A stretch of DNA of 64,000 bases from Cinclus cinclus (Eukaryota > Chordata > Aves > Passeriformes > Cinclidae): assembly GCF_963662255.1 (NCBI RefSeq), contig NC_085059.1, forward strand, positions 9,891,234 to 9,955,233, read 5' to 3'. Of the stretch, positions 9,934 to 24,905 are shown in pieces (positions within the stretch are counted from its first letter, which is position 1; every line of letters begins with the position of its first letter). The notes under the pieces are model-generated. The model saw only the letters and a list, made by a program, of their open reading frames with translations, was not told the origin of the DNA and ran no database searches. The translations under genes and the position numbers were made by a program.

Positions 9934-12817
9934 GAAACCATTACTCAAAAAATTCAGCTGTTTGAAGTGGGAGGTCCTTGTTCCAGTGTCTCCTCTCAGG
10001 ACTGTTTCTTCTTTCTTCTCTTCTTTAATGAACAGGCATTTCTATTAACCAAACAACTCCGCAGCCATGGATTTTCAGACCCAGAATTTTCTTTCACAGT
10101 TGGGTGTCCTTATTACTGCTTTTGAATATCTCTTTTCCATGGCCATGTGTTTTACATTCCTCACTGCAGGGAACCTCTGCTCTAGATGGCTTGTTAGCCC
10201 ATGATGCTTGGGAGGGGAAGCATTTGGATGTCAGGGGACCAGAAAAACACGCCTTGCCCATCATGCATTAACCGGTGAAAGGCTGACAACACATCCTTTG
10301 CCTTTTCTGTCACTGGAAGTGTTTTTGAACCAGAGTAGCAGTGACTTTCTGTTACCTTAGACATTACCTAAGCACACTTGGTTTTGTCTATATTTGCATG
10401 AGATTTAAATACTATCAACCTGTCTGAATGAGCTACAGTAGGAGCAACATGCCTGCTCACCTGGAGCAGTTCCTTGCTGAGTAGATGTGCAGTACAGATC
10501 TTTGTGAACTGGGAAAATAAAATCATTAAAATAGCAGAAACTTGTGAATGTAGTATTTTTCAGGATTAGTCATCACAATTTCCTTGAAAAGTTGGTTTTG
10601 ATTGACATGGGGCAGAAGGCCTTAATGTACAAAATGCTCTAAGTGTTGTTTAATTTTAGATACAAACCTTGGAGGAAAGTTATTATAATGCGTGTAGTTA
10701 AGTAAAGGTCATGCCAAGCCCAGCTGAGATGAGAAGATCTGCCAGAAATGCATATAGATATTCATATATTTGGAATGTCTCAGAATGGTGACTTGTGATT
10801 TAGATTTCTGAAGTCTTTCATTCTACTTCTTGCATTGTATGTGGCTGTTAAATAGGCAGAAGTTCTTATTGCTTTCAAGGAGCTGAAGGCACCTATTTCT
10901 CAGTGAGAACAGCTATTAAAATGTAGTAACTAAGTACTGGAAAGGATACTGAAGCCTTTTTAAAAACCATTCACTGTCATGGATGTAGAAGCCTTTGGAA
11001 AATCTGATTCTAACTTCTGTTGTAAATTGATTTAATTTTTTACCCATGGAATTCCCATTAAATTGTTATTTAATAATTGGAAGATATTCTTTCTGCTTGA
11101 CTGAGTAAAATTAGCGTTCAGTCTTTTAACATTTTCTGTATAGACCTTTAGAAATGCATATTGTTAATGAGAAGAGGCACATTATTGCAACCACAGTGAA
11201 AACAGAGAAATACTGTTAATTCTTTTGGTCAGTAAGGGTGAATGTGTTGTCATTTACTGTCACCCAGTAGTCGAGGAATTGTTATGGTCCACTGTCTAAT
11301 CCTTATTTGTTTCTTTTGTAAGGCTATTTCTGAGTTAATAGACCCTGCAGCTCCAAAGAACTTGTGGAGCATTGTGGGATTTTTTTCCTCTCCCAAGGAC
11401 CAATGACCCAAATAGACTCTGCTGGCTCTCTCAGGTGTATCAGAAATAAGTGTTCATCCACGTTTGACAAGATGTGCACCAAAGGAGGCATAAAATTTAG
11501 GTGTAAAAAAAATAGTTTGTAGGTCCAGTAGAACTGAATTAATAAATAATTTAGGAGTGTAACTGTTTCATTAGTCCTTATTAGGAAATGATTTATTCTT
11601 TTAAATAACATGCAGGGAAGAAGGAAATAGGATTAAACAAATATGCACATCATTTACAAATGACAAGGAGCATTTTCCTACTAATTTCATCATTGTTTCT
11701 CTAACCGTGTAGGTCTAGAAATGACCAAAGAAGCCTTTTAATCAGCCTGAAATCTTCCTAAAACTTATTTGACTGTTCAGTCTGTTTTACTGTTCAGTTC
11801 TTCTTTTTTACTGTCATCTTGTGGTGAGAGATACTTGTAGGAATTCTATCCAGAGTAGAATTATCATTGTAATGTATGTATCTTGTAGCAAGTGCTACCT
11901 TAGGTTGCTCAAAAGAAAATGTTCAACAACCAGAATAAACATGAAAATGGGGTAAAGTTACTGTATTTTTTTTTTAAATTTTGATATAAGCCTTTTCAAA
12001 GGTATGGAAATGTTTACTGAATAATAAATGCATAGCTGAGACCTTTCATATTGAGTTTCAGCTAAAAATATATTATTATAGCTGACGTAAATCCTCAAAA
12101 ATAGATTTGTAATGGAAATGCTGGGGGACCCTTAATGATAATCATTCCCATTAGTGTAAAAGCCTGGAAATGTTTTCATTAGTCTGCTGTTATGTGACAC
12201 AAGTGACCAGTTATAGAGAAATCAATAATAATTCTAGTTAACTATCTGCATTCAAATATGCTGTTAAAAGTAACCACCTTAGTGCATAGGCTTTGCAGAA
12301 TGCTTCTGTGAGCTCAGGTCCCTCATGAGCCTTGTTTTGAAGTCTTAAAATGTGTAAATGTGATGCTGATTTTTCCATGGAGGCTCTTTCTGCATAGGTT
12401 TCACACAAGATTTGTGGACACTTCAGTGACTTGAAATGCAATACAAGATGATTCTTATAATGTCTCGGGTACTAAGTGTAAATGGGACTGGGTAATAGTC
12501 TCCAAAACTGTTGTGCAATAGATTCTCCTTTGAAGTGAGTAGATGTTACTGGTGGTTTTAATTGGCTGGAAAGTCATAAAACCTTGATGGCAGTTTTGAT
12601 TTAAAGATATTTAAAACCCACATAGTCAAATCACAGGAAGATTTTTTTACTCTTGGTCTTCAGTGTGTGCTGTAACTATGGCAGCATTAGGAGGTTCATG
12701 TGGTTCCTACCAGGGCCAAATTTTGCCTCTTGTTAAATGGGAGACATCACTTGTCATCAAAATTTTTCTGGCATCTTTTTTTTACTTTCAGTTAAATGAC
12801 TAAAAATAAACTTTCAA

Positions 12818-12850
12818 AAATCATAGAATCATCTTGGGTAGGCTAGATGG
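12818..12850 (-). mobile_element. Short CR1-like 3' tail remnant
   Basis: An ATCATAGAATCAT-type stretch followed by TTGGGTAGG resembles the reverse complement of the CR1 3' end, with its ATTCTATG octamer repeats. It is too short and decayed for certainty. Confidence 0.4.
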
Positions 12851-15205
12851 TAGTACAAAGTCTAAAGTGTAGAATTAAATTTCGATTAATTTTTAAATTG
12901 CATTGCTTTTTTGAGATCACAGATGTTTACGAACTTTTGATATGGCATGCAGGAGTTTAGGATATATACCTATGTCCCAATAATATGCTGGATGAATAGC
13001 AGTTTTGTTTATTCATTGAAGGCAGCAATTATTTAGTAAAGATTGAGAATATGAGGTTTCAGTCAAAATTGCTGCTTTTGGATATGTGAAGGGCCTGTTA
13101 TAATCAATGTCCCAAATTTTATTAAGGAAGTATTTTGTATTTTATGTAACTTAAATTACCTCTTGAGTTAAACTTTTTGAAAACAAAGAATGTGTATACG
13201 TGTTTTCTTGTTGAATAATTCGTATGAGCTGAAACACAGTCATGGACTTGTTTGTATTGCACTTTAACTAGATTACACACCTTTCCTGGTCATAGCTGAT
13301 CTGTTCCTCCACTGCTTGATCTTGTTCTTGCTGTTGGCTGGTCATTAATTTCTGCCAGTTTGGCCTAGTTCTGCAGTGCCTGTGTCTGTTTCTTGCCCTT
13401 GCATGTGTGTAAGAGATCCCAGTCATTGGCATACCTGGGTCTCTTACTTCATTTTGGCTGATGGAGTAAAATGGTTGACCATCCCTGTAAGCCTGTTCAC
13501 AAACAATACCAGTAAATGTCTGATCATCAACCTTAATCTATCTGGCACTGCCCTTAGATCATGGCTCTGACTGCAGCAATAATGACAACCCCAGTGCCTT
13601 CCAAGGGAGAAATGGGAGTCCTGAGTGTTCTGTCCCCTCATCCTCATTTGCTGAGGACACACACCCGTTAGACATAAGCATATGTTTGAGGTTAGGCTTG
13701 TAGGTGTTTTGCTGAGCTGTGTGCTTTTGAGCATCCTGACCTCAGTGTGGAGGTGGATGTGGGGGAGTTTTCCATTGTCACTGGAGGCAGTGTCATAAAC
13801 AGGATTATGTCTGGAGTTGTAGGTAGCAGATTAGACAACCATCAAGACAGAAAATCTGTTTTCCAGCAAATAGTCCAAGTGATAAAGAACCTTAGGAGAA
13901 AAAGATAAAATGCGATATATAGGCAGAGTTGTTTCTATGCAGAATATTTTTCCCAGATTTCCCTGGAGGCATCTGCTGTTCTCTGAACATCCAAAAAGTT
14001 TGTTGTGCTTCTGATCAGCTTCCCACACATTCTCACCCACACTACTTTGGTGTCATCTTAATGTCATTTTTAAATACTAACAAAAGCATTTTGTTTATAA
14101 TGCAGAAATAAAAATCTTGGGAGGGGAAAGAATACCTTTTGTATGCTATTTCAGCAGATCAAAGCTGACTCATGAGTAGCAAATACGAAGTAATTAATGT
14201 ATTTAAAATTCACAATTCCTGAGTTGCAAATTTAAGAAGTGCTTTGATTATAGTCATCAGATTCCATAGACTTTTAAAAATATGATTAGTATTATTTTTA
14301 GGAAGTTTACCTTTCTGCAGAGTATTACATTTGGAATACAGAGCAGTATAGCATTTGTAAAGCTATGCATAATTGGTGTTTTAAATAATCGACCGTGCTG
14401 AATTAAACAGTGTCCAGGTACACTGAAGGCCAAGTGGGAAGATGGAAAAACAGTCTTTCTCTGGGGAAGAAAATGCAGCTATCATTTAACCTGCTTGGCA
14501 TGGGAAGTTTTAACCATTGTTATTTACTGCTTTGTGGTGGCCTGAACTTCCTAAAAAATACAGAGATATGTCACTGCCACCATTGCAGGAAAGCACTTAT
14601 GCAAGTTTTTATTTGCACCAAAACTAAAAATTTTTCAAAATTAGTCAATTTACACCATGTAGAACCTTGGAACTGCAAAGTGAAAAATTAGTTCTTGAGA
14701 GGTCGTTAAAACTTTCCCAGTTTCTTCTGGAAAAAGGGGGAAGGAGTTGATTTGGGAGTAAAAGATTTGTCTTGCTGGCCCAATGTGACAAATGTCTTAA
14801 AAACCAGAAAAATAATTCAGTTGCGCATGGAATCACTGGTAATATGTGAACAGCAATGGAACAAAAATTACTTGTATAACTATATCACATATTTTCAGTA
14901 AAAGAATTGCTTAATTTAAGACTTAATTTTTGTTGAAATTGACTTCAGCTTTTAACTTTTTGCTTGATAGTATTGTGGGCTTCCTCTTATATCCATAAGA
15001 TCTTCCAAACAATGGGGTGTGAAGTGCTGCAGTTTCTTTCTGTTTTGCAGTAGCAGCCACCAAGCTGTGGTAATGACCCCCCCATGTAAAAATTGAAGAT
15101 CTTTTGCTTCAAGGAGATGAATTGCAAATTTTGTCTCAAGAGGCAAACAGTAATTCAGCTCCCATACTATCTGAAAGATTCCCCAAAAGATTAACTTTTA
15201 AGTGT

Positions 15206-15250
15206 GTCTAAAAGTAAGAGAAAAAATGTAAGAGAAAAGTAAGAGAAACA
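15206..15250. repeat. Short AGTAAGAGAAA tandem array
   Basis: Three near-copies of an 11-13-base GTAAGAGAAA unit stand almost in tandem. This is slippage-type purine-rich DNA with no further feature. Confidence 0.6.
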
Positions 15251-15594
15251 CTGTAGGGCTGTCACTAAATGCAGTATTTTATTATCAACTTTTTTATGAA
15301 GCTCACTGCTGAGAAGTGTTTCTAGAACCACTGGTAGTGTAGTGCAGATTTGCAAACATTTTTCATTGTGGAAACATCTTCCTCTAGAGAGGCCAAATTT
15401 TCTCTCACCTGTTTTTGTTTTTTTGTCTTTTTTTTTTCCTGTATACAAAAACAAACAAACCAAAGCAACTAGTTCAGGAAAAAAAAAAACAACACTTAAT
15501 TCTCAGTAATTTTGGAACACAGGTAAGTCTACAATTTGCAATAGTAAAATGGCTGGAGTTGTATGTGTTTATAGGCAGAATTTTGCTGGGGCAT

Positions 15595-15643
15595 GTTATT
15601 TTTTTGGTTGGTTGGTTGGTTGGTTTGTTTTGTTTTTTTTTCC
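15595..15643. repeat. (GGTT)n and T-rich low-complexity run
   Basis: About five GGTT units from 15606 are embedded in T-runs. The open frame crossing this tract is a composition artefact. Confidence 0.8.
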
Positions 15644-18600
15644 TGTGTCTCTGCTTGTGTACCTGTACTCCTTGTATTAAGAGAACTTGAGTCTTAGATG
15701 AATTGTCATAAAAACCAATGGTGTAATAGAGAAATAAGGTTTAATTCCTCCTGTCTGAAGACCTCAAAGTAATTTTCGATCAATTAGAGCATGTTAAAGC
15801 TTGGAGCTCTCTCTTGAGTTAGACCAATGTTATAGTGGTTCGTTGTTTCCCAGTTTCAAATGCACCCATTTCAACTTGTACTAAATTGCTGGTTGACCTT
15901 CTAAAGCTGGCCAAGGTGGGAGAGGGCAGTGAGTTTTTTGTTCACTTTCAATTTACCTTTACAACTACTAAATGAAGGAATGGGAGAGAGAATCAAGCTA
16001 TTTGATTACTTTAATTATGAATGGGCATTAGCTATAATGCCTTTGAGCTTTTATCAATATAATGAAAATCATTGCTTATCATTATCTTAACATATGATGG
16101 AAACTTTAAAAAAATGGTGGAAAGAAACCGTGTAGGTTTCAGAAAGACCTCTCCATCCTTCTAAACTCAATCCTATTTCACAGAATTACCTTTTTTTACC
16201 AGACTTCTTGCAATATGACTGTTACCCATCCAATAGTTGTAAGTTATGTGAAAGCAGATTTTTCTCTGAGGGTGGAACTTCACTATCTTATGTGACTGGG
16301 CTTCAGAAATGCTACTTCTATATTTTGAAGTACTATGTAACAATGTTTTGCTGTTCCCTCAATTACCTCTGTGCACCGCTGACTCAGGATTTTGCACAAG
16401 TGACTACATTGTCAACAATGCTTCAATTTCACAGTTGCAAACTTTAAAACATGGTTTGTTAGTGACCTCCGAAAATTTTCCCATCCTTCAGCACCCCCCC
16501 CTTTTTTTTTTTTTTCTAAAATTATTGCTTGCTTATTCATAGCTGAAATGTATATAGATCTTTATTCATGAAGCTGAGAACAGTTGCCACTTTGCTTCTG
16601 TCTCAAATGAAGTCTTCACCAACACAAAGAAAAGAATTGCTATGTTGGGCTATTTGCCCTCATGGTTTCTAAATATAATTCAACAGCAGTCTGGTTCCTG
16701 AAGCCATCTGCATTAATACATCTAGAGAAAATAAAATACCATATTAGTCACTTATTTTTAAGTGAGCAAAACTTGGCAAAAACGAAAATAATTTCCTAAG
16801 GAAATAGCCTTTTAAGCAAAGACAGGATTATTAATGAGCTACAGCAAAGAGGCTTTGCAATACTAGTGATTGTGCTTCTCTCCTGTTTATTGTACCCAAC
16901 CATGGAAGCCGTTTTCAAATATTTTTTTTTTTGAGACCTAATTTTGAGATAGCAGTAATTATTCACCTTTCTTTGAGATTTTCACTTCCCCTTTTTTCAG
17001 CCTAAATCGTGGTCTAGCAGGAAAAGGGTAATGATTTCTGTGAAGGTGAACCAGAGTAGCAGATGGGAGAAGGTTTTAAGTGAACAGGTGGAACTCAGCT
17101 AAGCCAATTGTTCCAGCATATCAGCAGTATCAGTTCTCCAAAGTCACTGTTTTGATAAAAATAGTCCTTTAACTGGACACAGGCAGAATAAAACAACCAG
17201 TACTTCTGCTTGTAGTCATTAATCATAATCAAAGGTTTCTCATTGTTCAGACCTCACTGTGGAGGTATTCATGTGAGGTAGTAATTTAAAAGTAGCATTC
17301 TTTTAGTTGCTATCACTCAAATTTTGTAGGTTACTATGTAGTATTCCTTTCTTCTTCTGAGAAAGGTTATGCTCTCATTACATTGCAAACCAAAACTGGT
17401 GGCTGCAGTTCTTCCAGAAATTCATCTGCATGACAGTGACACACAAAATCCTCAGGACAATCTCCTTGACTGGTGCTCTACTGCTGTTGTTACTGTGCAG
17501 TTCTTTATTTATGTGTCAGGTTTTTTCTGATTTTTGGGTCCATCTTATCTACACTCTTTCTTTTCTGTATTGAGGTGTGGCAAAAAAAAAAAATAGGTAA
17601 TTAATGGTTAAGAATTGGGAGAAAGTTTTTGTTTCCGTACTTTTGCTGGTTTTGGTTTTTTTTATTTGCGTGAGGTTTTGATTCTGTTTTTTTGTTGCTT
17701 GTTTTGTTTGCTTGTTACTTTGTTGGTGGTTTTTGTTTTGTTTTGTAATCCAAGTATTTTTCTAGAGGTACTTTTGGGGTTTGTAATAATGGGAAACCTT
17801 TCCTCATAATGCTACAGTAGAGGAGATTTGACTTATGAAATACCTTCTTCTTTAGGCATCTGTTGTCAGCAGCTTTGTCTGGGGACTATTCATTTTGGCT
17901 GTATATTCCCCTTTTTTTTGATTAACACTTATTTTCTTTCAGATATCAATTTTACAGCTGTAACAGTCTTCAGATAGGATATAAGACCTTTAGTTTTACG
18001 TGTGTCTATCCATAAACTTCAACTTGGTTATTTTAAAAGATTTGAAATAGGTTCTGCGGTGACTGCATTTAAGAAGTCATCACTTACTAGTGACATCTAT
18101 ACAGTAGTAATTGAGCTAGAACATTTGAATATTTGGAAGTCTAAAATATCACTGAGTACCAGCTCCATACTGCCTTTGCAATTTACGACCCTTCTAATGC
18201 ACCCTTCTATCTTTTTCATGTAAAGTTCCTTTTCATTTTTATCAACTGCATACTGTTCATGATATCACTTTTCCTCTTGCATCTTCATAAATGCTCCTTT
18301 AGTAGAATGCCAGTGTGTGCCTAGAGAAGGAAATATGGCTGGAATACAGTGTGCATTTCTCTGGGCTGATAAAATAATCTGAGGTCAATTTTAGTGCCTC
18401 ATCTATTGGATCATCTGGAGACTGCTCAAGGGTTCCTCCCAGTTGGGAAAAAAAAATAAAAATCCATGGGTTGTAGGACCTGAACCCCAGTTTCCTTTAG
18501 CCATATTTCTGCTTTCAATCCATGAGCTTGAAAGGCAAATTAAATGAGTGGACTAGTTAACGTGAAAGGGCTGATGATGAACTTTTGTCCTGGTGGTTGG

Positions 18601-20552
18601 CTGTCTGTAGCACAGAAGGAATCACTAATGTAAATGCATGTTTTGTTAACTGAAAAGTAGTGACAGTAGCACTTTGGTTAGAGGTTGCTCTGAGTGTTCC
18701 ATAGTCTGTATTCACAGAAGGGATGACTATGTATTAAATACTACCAACAGATAATTGTCTGTTAACAGTTCCCCCAGGTACTGTTAGCCCTTTTTTTAAA
18801 TAGCTGGTTTCAAATTTTTCTCTAGCACTTTCCAAACCTCTCTTGGTGAATGAAAACAGTGCAAGAAAAAAAAAAGAGGATAAGAGCATTAGGAAAGATT
18901 GTGAAAACCACATCTGTATTACTGTGACTATCCAGTGCTTTGAGAATTTTAATGGAGTACCCATTCATACTGCCTGTAAGAAAGCAAATCCAGCAGCAGG
19001 GAATGTGAGAACATCTGGAGTGCAAGCCAAGTATCTAGGTCAGCAAATTACAGCTAAGTTATTGCTTTTGAATGGTACAAGTAAAGGATAGTCAGTGGTT
19101 GAGCCTTAGTTCTGCAGGATTATCTTAAACTCGTGCTTTTTTGTTGTTGTTCAGTGATTTATCTTTCAAGTTGCTGGGAGAACATAATTTTCAGCTTCAG
19201 CAGCTTTCCACATGCTATTATTTTATGGCCAAGGTAATTTTATTGATCTTGTTAGTAATGTGGATCAGAAAGTGTGATTGCAACAGACTTTGTCACAGGG
19301 GAGAAACACATCTTGAGAGACACTTGTAATAAAGAATAATGTGCCTTTGATGTCTGCATGCTGTTTCTCCAAATAGGCGAGCTTTTATATTTTCATAAAA
19401 CTCTGAATATAAGATGTTAAAGTCCTGTGACATTAGACTTTTTCTTCACTGCAGCCTGGGGTTATTCTCATGCTGGTAGAGAGCAAGTCAGGGTGGCCTT
19501 GAAGACGTGTTATGTGTTTGGGATGACTTTATTATATGTATAAGGTTGTGTGCAAAATGGTGATGTGAATGGGGAATTCAACTGAGTAGTGCTGGACATG
19601 TAAAAGTAGTTTGACCAATATGTCACTCTTTTGCTATCAATATTCTACAGTTGTACAATGCCATGTTATTTCCAGCAGTTTGTCTGGAGTTAATGTGCTT
19701 CTAAAATTTGAAATCAATATGTGTAAAATGAATGTAGTTGCCTGCAGCAGAATCTTACCTGGTCTTCTTTAAGTATATTGAAAACTGCATTGCTCTTATC
19801 TCAGTCTTATCCTCCAAATAGAAAATACAGATGCACTTTTAAAATCATTCCAGTTTGGGTTTGAGGGCACTTGAATCATACACACATACACTCTAAGCAG
19901 CCTCCAGAGTCATTACATTCTGATGGAGAAAGACTATGTGCAGGAACATACATAAGAATATTTTAAATACAAAATTTAACTTAGAACTGTGCACTGTAGT
20001 TGTCCTTACATTGGAGAGTACCTTACTTTATGTAGAATTTTATTTATGACTAAGCATTTTCAGAAATAAGCATCTAATTCTGTTTTCAAGGTACAACATG
20101 TATGCCTTATTCCTGCCTAACACATAATCCATAGCATTTTCACTGAGCTGAGAAATGTGTTTCTTTGAATATTTTCTGCCCCAGCTAATTATCTCTGTTA
20201 ACTGCAATGTAAAAAAGCTGGCATAGCTTTGCATTTTTGTGTAAGCATGTATTGTACTCTGTAGAAAGCAATGCAGGAAATAAGTCAGCAGTGGGGCTGT
20301 GCTCTGCTTACCTAAAACACAGCTCATTCTTTATGCATTCCCAAATTATTAGAAAGAAGCCTCTTCAAAAAAATTTTATTAGTTTTTGTAACAGAAAATA
20401 AAGGGGAAATAAAGGGAGAATGCATAGAACAAGCTAAAATTAGTAACCAGCTAATGGACTGCTTCTTCAGCTGACAAGTGATGTCCTGGCAGACTGCAGC
20501 CAATTTCCAATAGAAGTCCACACAAAGTTGAAGCAATCTGCAACTTCCTCAA

Positions 20553-20833
20553 GAGCACAGTGACCAGTGACAGGACCTGAGGGGATGGCCTGAGGCTGTC
20601 AGGGGAGGTGTTCTCTGGATATCAGGAGAAGGCTCTTCACCCAGAGGGTGGCTGGACACTGAACAGGCTCCCCGGGGTGGAGGTCACAGCACCAACCTGA
20701 AAAATCTCAAGGAGCATTTGGACAACACTCTCAGACACAGTGTGACTCTTGGGATGTCCTGTGCAGGGTCAGGAGTCAGATTTTGGTGATCCTTGTGGGT
20801 CCCTTTCAAACCAGAATATTCTGTTATCTGGAA
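20553..20833 (+). mobile_element. CR1 LINE, 3'-terminal fragment
   Basis: The stretch follows the avian CR1 3' region in order: a CAGTGACAGGACCTGAGGGG block, CTTCACCCAGAGGGTGGCTGG, GAACAGGCTCCCCGGGGTGG, GGAGCATTTGGACAACACTC, then a GTGGGTCCCTTTCAAACCAG end followed by AATATTCTGT. It is a 5'-truncated, mutated copy in sense with GABRB2. CR1 is the dominant LINE family of birds and copies truncated at the 5' end are typical. This is the best evidence for an avian source. It is inactive. Confidence 0.88.
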
Positions 20834-21093
20834 AGGAAATATTTGGCTTATGTATTGTGAGAACTTGAGTATAGCATATATAACAATCTCCAGAAAAATT
20901 ATTGCACTCCAAACCTCTTCTGGCACTTTAGAATTGTCACATAATTCCAGATCTATACTCCTGATGAAATTGTCACTTTTACTGAGAACAGATTTGTTTT
21001 TGTCAATCTGTGCTTTAAGCTCTTGAGACACTAATTTTAGGAAAAAAAATGAGGATTTTAGCTAAAAGATAAATTAACTAGAATTAATTAAAG

Positions 21094-21112
21094 TAGATAG
21101 ATAGATAGATAG
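21094..21112. repeat. (TAGA)n microsatellite
   Basis: Nearly five perfect TAGA units. It is a short tetranucleotide repeat located about 260 bp after the CR1 fragment. Confidence 0.85.
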
Positions 21113-24100
21113 GCCTTGCTGGAAATAATTAAGATTTAGTGGTTTGTTAAAAGAAACAGACTTGAGATAGTTATCTCAAATTTAAATGACTAATTGCTTG
21201 TCATCTTTGTTTGCTCAGCTGTGTTTGCAGTGAAAAAAGGAGAAACTGATAAATAGATCTAAAGAAACACAAGCAATTGTAAATTTTTTACATCTAAAAA
21301 CCAATTCAAAAGTCACCAAGGGAGTAAATTTGAGATCTCTCAAGAGATCATTTGTATTGTCATCTATGGGAGAGGTTGAAAATTCAGGGCGAGGAAGACT
21401 CACCTTACTTCCTCCTCTCATGACCCCTCCCCATAAAAAAGACCACAGACCCAATCGAGAAAACAAAACATGCATGCTTAATAGCCATTCAAGCTAATTA
21501 CATTTGGAAGAGGGGAATGGGAGGTGCTGCTGTTATGAATATGTAATCGTTCAAAATGTGGTAAATAAATAGACTTGTGGTCTTGCAGTGCATCTTAGGG
21601 ATTACCCCACACAGCTGCCTGGTGCTGAATTGAACATACACTTTCTAATGCTAAACTGTCAGAGAGTCTTTTGTCTGTCACAGCTGAGTATCAGTATTAG
21701 GTCAATACTCAATATTTTAATAAATCACACTGTGGGCTTGTTTTCAGGGACCAAGAGCTGTGTAGCATTCTGATGGCATGTGCTGGAGCTGATGTGAATT
21801 GGGCTTCCTGGGCTTCCCAGGAATTGCTTCTTATCTCTTGGGTCTAAATTGGAAATTGAGAGTAATGATGAAAGACAGAAGCATGTGCTGTATTAGAAAT
21901 CATCACCTCTGGTTTTGGGCACACAATCCAAACTAGTATTTGCAATGCAATTAAAAATCACTGTCATTTCAGAGGACCTTAATTATATGAAATGGTGTGT
22001 TCAAGAGAGCTTCAATATCTTGGAAATTGACTTTGGATTTAAAGTTAAAAAAAAAATCTATAAGTGAAGTGACTCGCATAAAACCAGCAGGCTCTTAGTG
22101 ATGGATGGTTCCTCTAGACTACAGCTGCATGCCTTAATCCCCTCCTCAGCATCAGTGTGGACTGGCTCCATTCCATTAATAGTCTTCATGGTAGGAAATC
22201 TTGTCTTTATTTCCACACTTTGTTTGCATAATATCTCAGTGGAAATGTTTTCAGTTGAGATAAGCATGAAAACACTGGAGCCTGAAAACTATGAAATACT
22301 CACTTTAAAGCAGAAGCCATTATCTTTCATGTTGTCAGTTTTTCTTAGCTGAAAGTAGTTTAGTAGTCTAGAAAGAAGTGCTTTGTTTCTTAATTCTGCT
22401 TTTAATTTTTATGACAAGAAGTCAAGTGAACTAAGAGCTAAAGAAGTGAATGAAGTTTAACAAAATAAACTCAAATTTGTGACATCATTTTATTGCTGTG
22501 AGCAATGCATAACTGATTCATGATGTGATGAGAGTAAAGAGAAAGATCTCAGTTTTGTCTGCAATCTCTATGAATTAGTAATTGATCTTACTGGCCATAT
22601 CAACTGTGTTACCTTTCTGTCCTCACATTTTATTTTATCTGGACATTTTGGAGATGAGGTTTTTTTTCAGTGTTGAATGTGGGTCTGTTCCCTTCTTGGG
22701 AAATTCTACCTTTCCCTCTCTGGCCACGTGCTTAGTTTATAAATTAGGAAGTATATAGGAGGAATTAAGTACTCTAAAACTAGGTTCAGGTTCTTCATTT
22801 GTTCTTGCTAACCCTTAGCTAACCTTTGCGAAGAAGAGAGAATTGGATTTTGCTTTGAGCTTCTGACATACTCTGCTTCTGAAGGTCACCTGCTTTTTGC
22901 TCTCCCACCCTTCTGTGTGGGCTTGTGACCTGACAGCTGCTGCCTCCTGTTTGCAGGGAATTCTCTTTCTGGAGTATTCCCCATTTCTTACTTGTGACTT
23001 CTCGTACCTTTCAGTAGAGAGGTTGTTGAGGATTTTCTGATGGGAAATGAGAGCTGTGGTTTCATGAGCACAGGTCTTTTCAAGTTTACAACATTCTTAG
23101 AAGCAGGTGAGTGGTGACACAGGTGTCTGTGTCAGAACCACACAGGCTTTGTGGGCTTCTTCTTTTGAAGTGTGTTATTCTCATCTACCTGCCATATTCT
23201 GAACCTTGTTGCATAAAATGCGTATTGAGACAAAAGGCAAAACGTTGATTTTAAAATATAAAATACCTCTACTTTCTACTGAGGGAAACAGTCACTTCTG
23301 GAGCATTCTGTTGTACCAATAATTGCATGTGTTCCTGTTGGTGAATTTGCATTTTAATTCAGAAGCACTACAATAAGAAAGAAGTCAGCTGGCTGGTGCT
23401 GAAAAGTGCAAAATGACACCGAGGAGGTTGGTTTTGAGAGTGATTTGAATGAGGGAATCAGACCTGTTTTAGAAGGCACATACAGGTACTTAACTGAGGA
23501 CCACGACATGAGGAGGCCACGCAGGTGGCCTGTAGGGAGTCAGACATTCCTGATGACTTTATTCAGTAGAAAAATCTGTGTATAATTGAAGAGCACAACA
23601 TTTCTGTTTTTTGAGGTCAGTGTTGTGAAGATGCAGTTTTGGAAATCTGGAACAGTTGAATGGTATGATATGCAACCAACATTTTGAGGAATAGACCATT
23701 TTTTTGTTATGTGTTTGGCCCAGTCCAAGCTTATTGGGGCTTTAATTAGCAGTGACAGTTTTGGAGTACTATCCATAGGCAGTAACATTTGTGCAGTTAC
23801 TGCTGTTGCACTAAAAATCTGAGGTGAGTGGACTTTGGGAAAAGGCATGACTCTATAATTGTACGGATAAAGCCATTAATTACGGGCAGATTTATTTTCA
23901 GAGCTATTATTATATATCACAATTTAACCTGTAATACTGAGGAATTTAAATAGATGCTGAAACATTTCTAGACAGTCATTAGTAAAAGCAGCAGGGATGC
24001 AAAGAGGCATTCCATTACTAGAAGGTAGGAGGTAAGGAATGCAAGACACCTTGCTGTAAGATTCCCAGTAGCTATATGGAAACGAGTGGACCTGTATAGG

Positions 24101-24905
24101 GAGTCACTTCAGGAGGTGTAAACCAAAAAAAGACAGCTTGAACAAGAACAAAGAAGATATGTAAAGGATCCTTTTGGTTATGGGATGAAGAACTATTATG
24201 GAAGAAGAAGAAAATAGTAAATTTTCAGAGTTCCTGCAGAAGAACACAACTATTTGAAATTTGTGTTAAAAAAATTGGACTTTAATGATGTTACCCAAGT
24301 GAAATCAATGACAGATTTATTCTAGTTTATCAACCATTTGTTTTCACTCTCTTAAAGATTATAATAGTTATATTTCATAGTAGCTTTTATTTTTTGGATG
24401 TGTGGAAGTAACAATTTTTGCCTAGCCAAAGCTGGGTAGTTTGGCATTTTTAGCTCTGGTCTGTCCATACTTGCTGAGAAAGGGATACATTTTTTGCAAC
24501 TATTTACATTCTTCTCACTAATATTTTTTGTTGTTTCATAAATTTTCAAGCAGATAAAGTTGCTGCTTGTCTGGAGGAACACTGGGATTAGAAATTTTAG
24601 TGGAACCAATATTCTTCTTCCATGCTTTCAGAAGTGTTAAAAAGCACTGAATAGCAGTAGTTACAAATCCAAAGCCTCAGATAAAAGTAAAATAATTTTT
24701 CACCTCAGTAGCAATAAAGATGCTGGCCTTTCTTTGTTTTTGTTTCCATCCTTTATGCATTATCCTACTTTCCTCATTCATACAGCAAGGTGAGAAATTG
24801 GTAATCTTACGTGAATCCCTGGGAATGTTCTAAGGCAGAAATAATTACAGTTGGGAAAATCTATCGCATTCAGAGTTTTAGCAAATTTTTTTTCAAAGAA
24901 AAGTA

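Noticed and set aside
16488..16500. TTCAGCACC as the start of a REST/NRSF silencer
   Set aside because: Only the first bases match; the remainder runs into C and T homopolymers, so it is not an RE1 site.
17640..17760. T/G-rich run considered as a hydrophobic small protein (17615-17809)
   Set aside because: The Phe/Leu/Val-rich frame is a direct result of T/G-rich low-complexity DNA.
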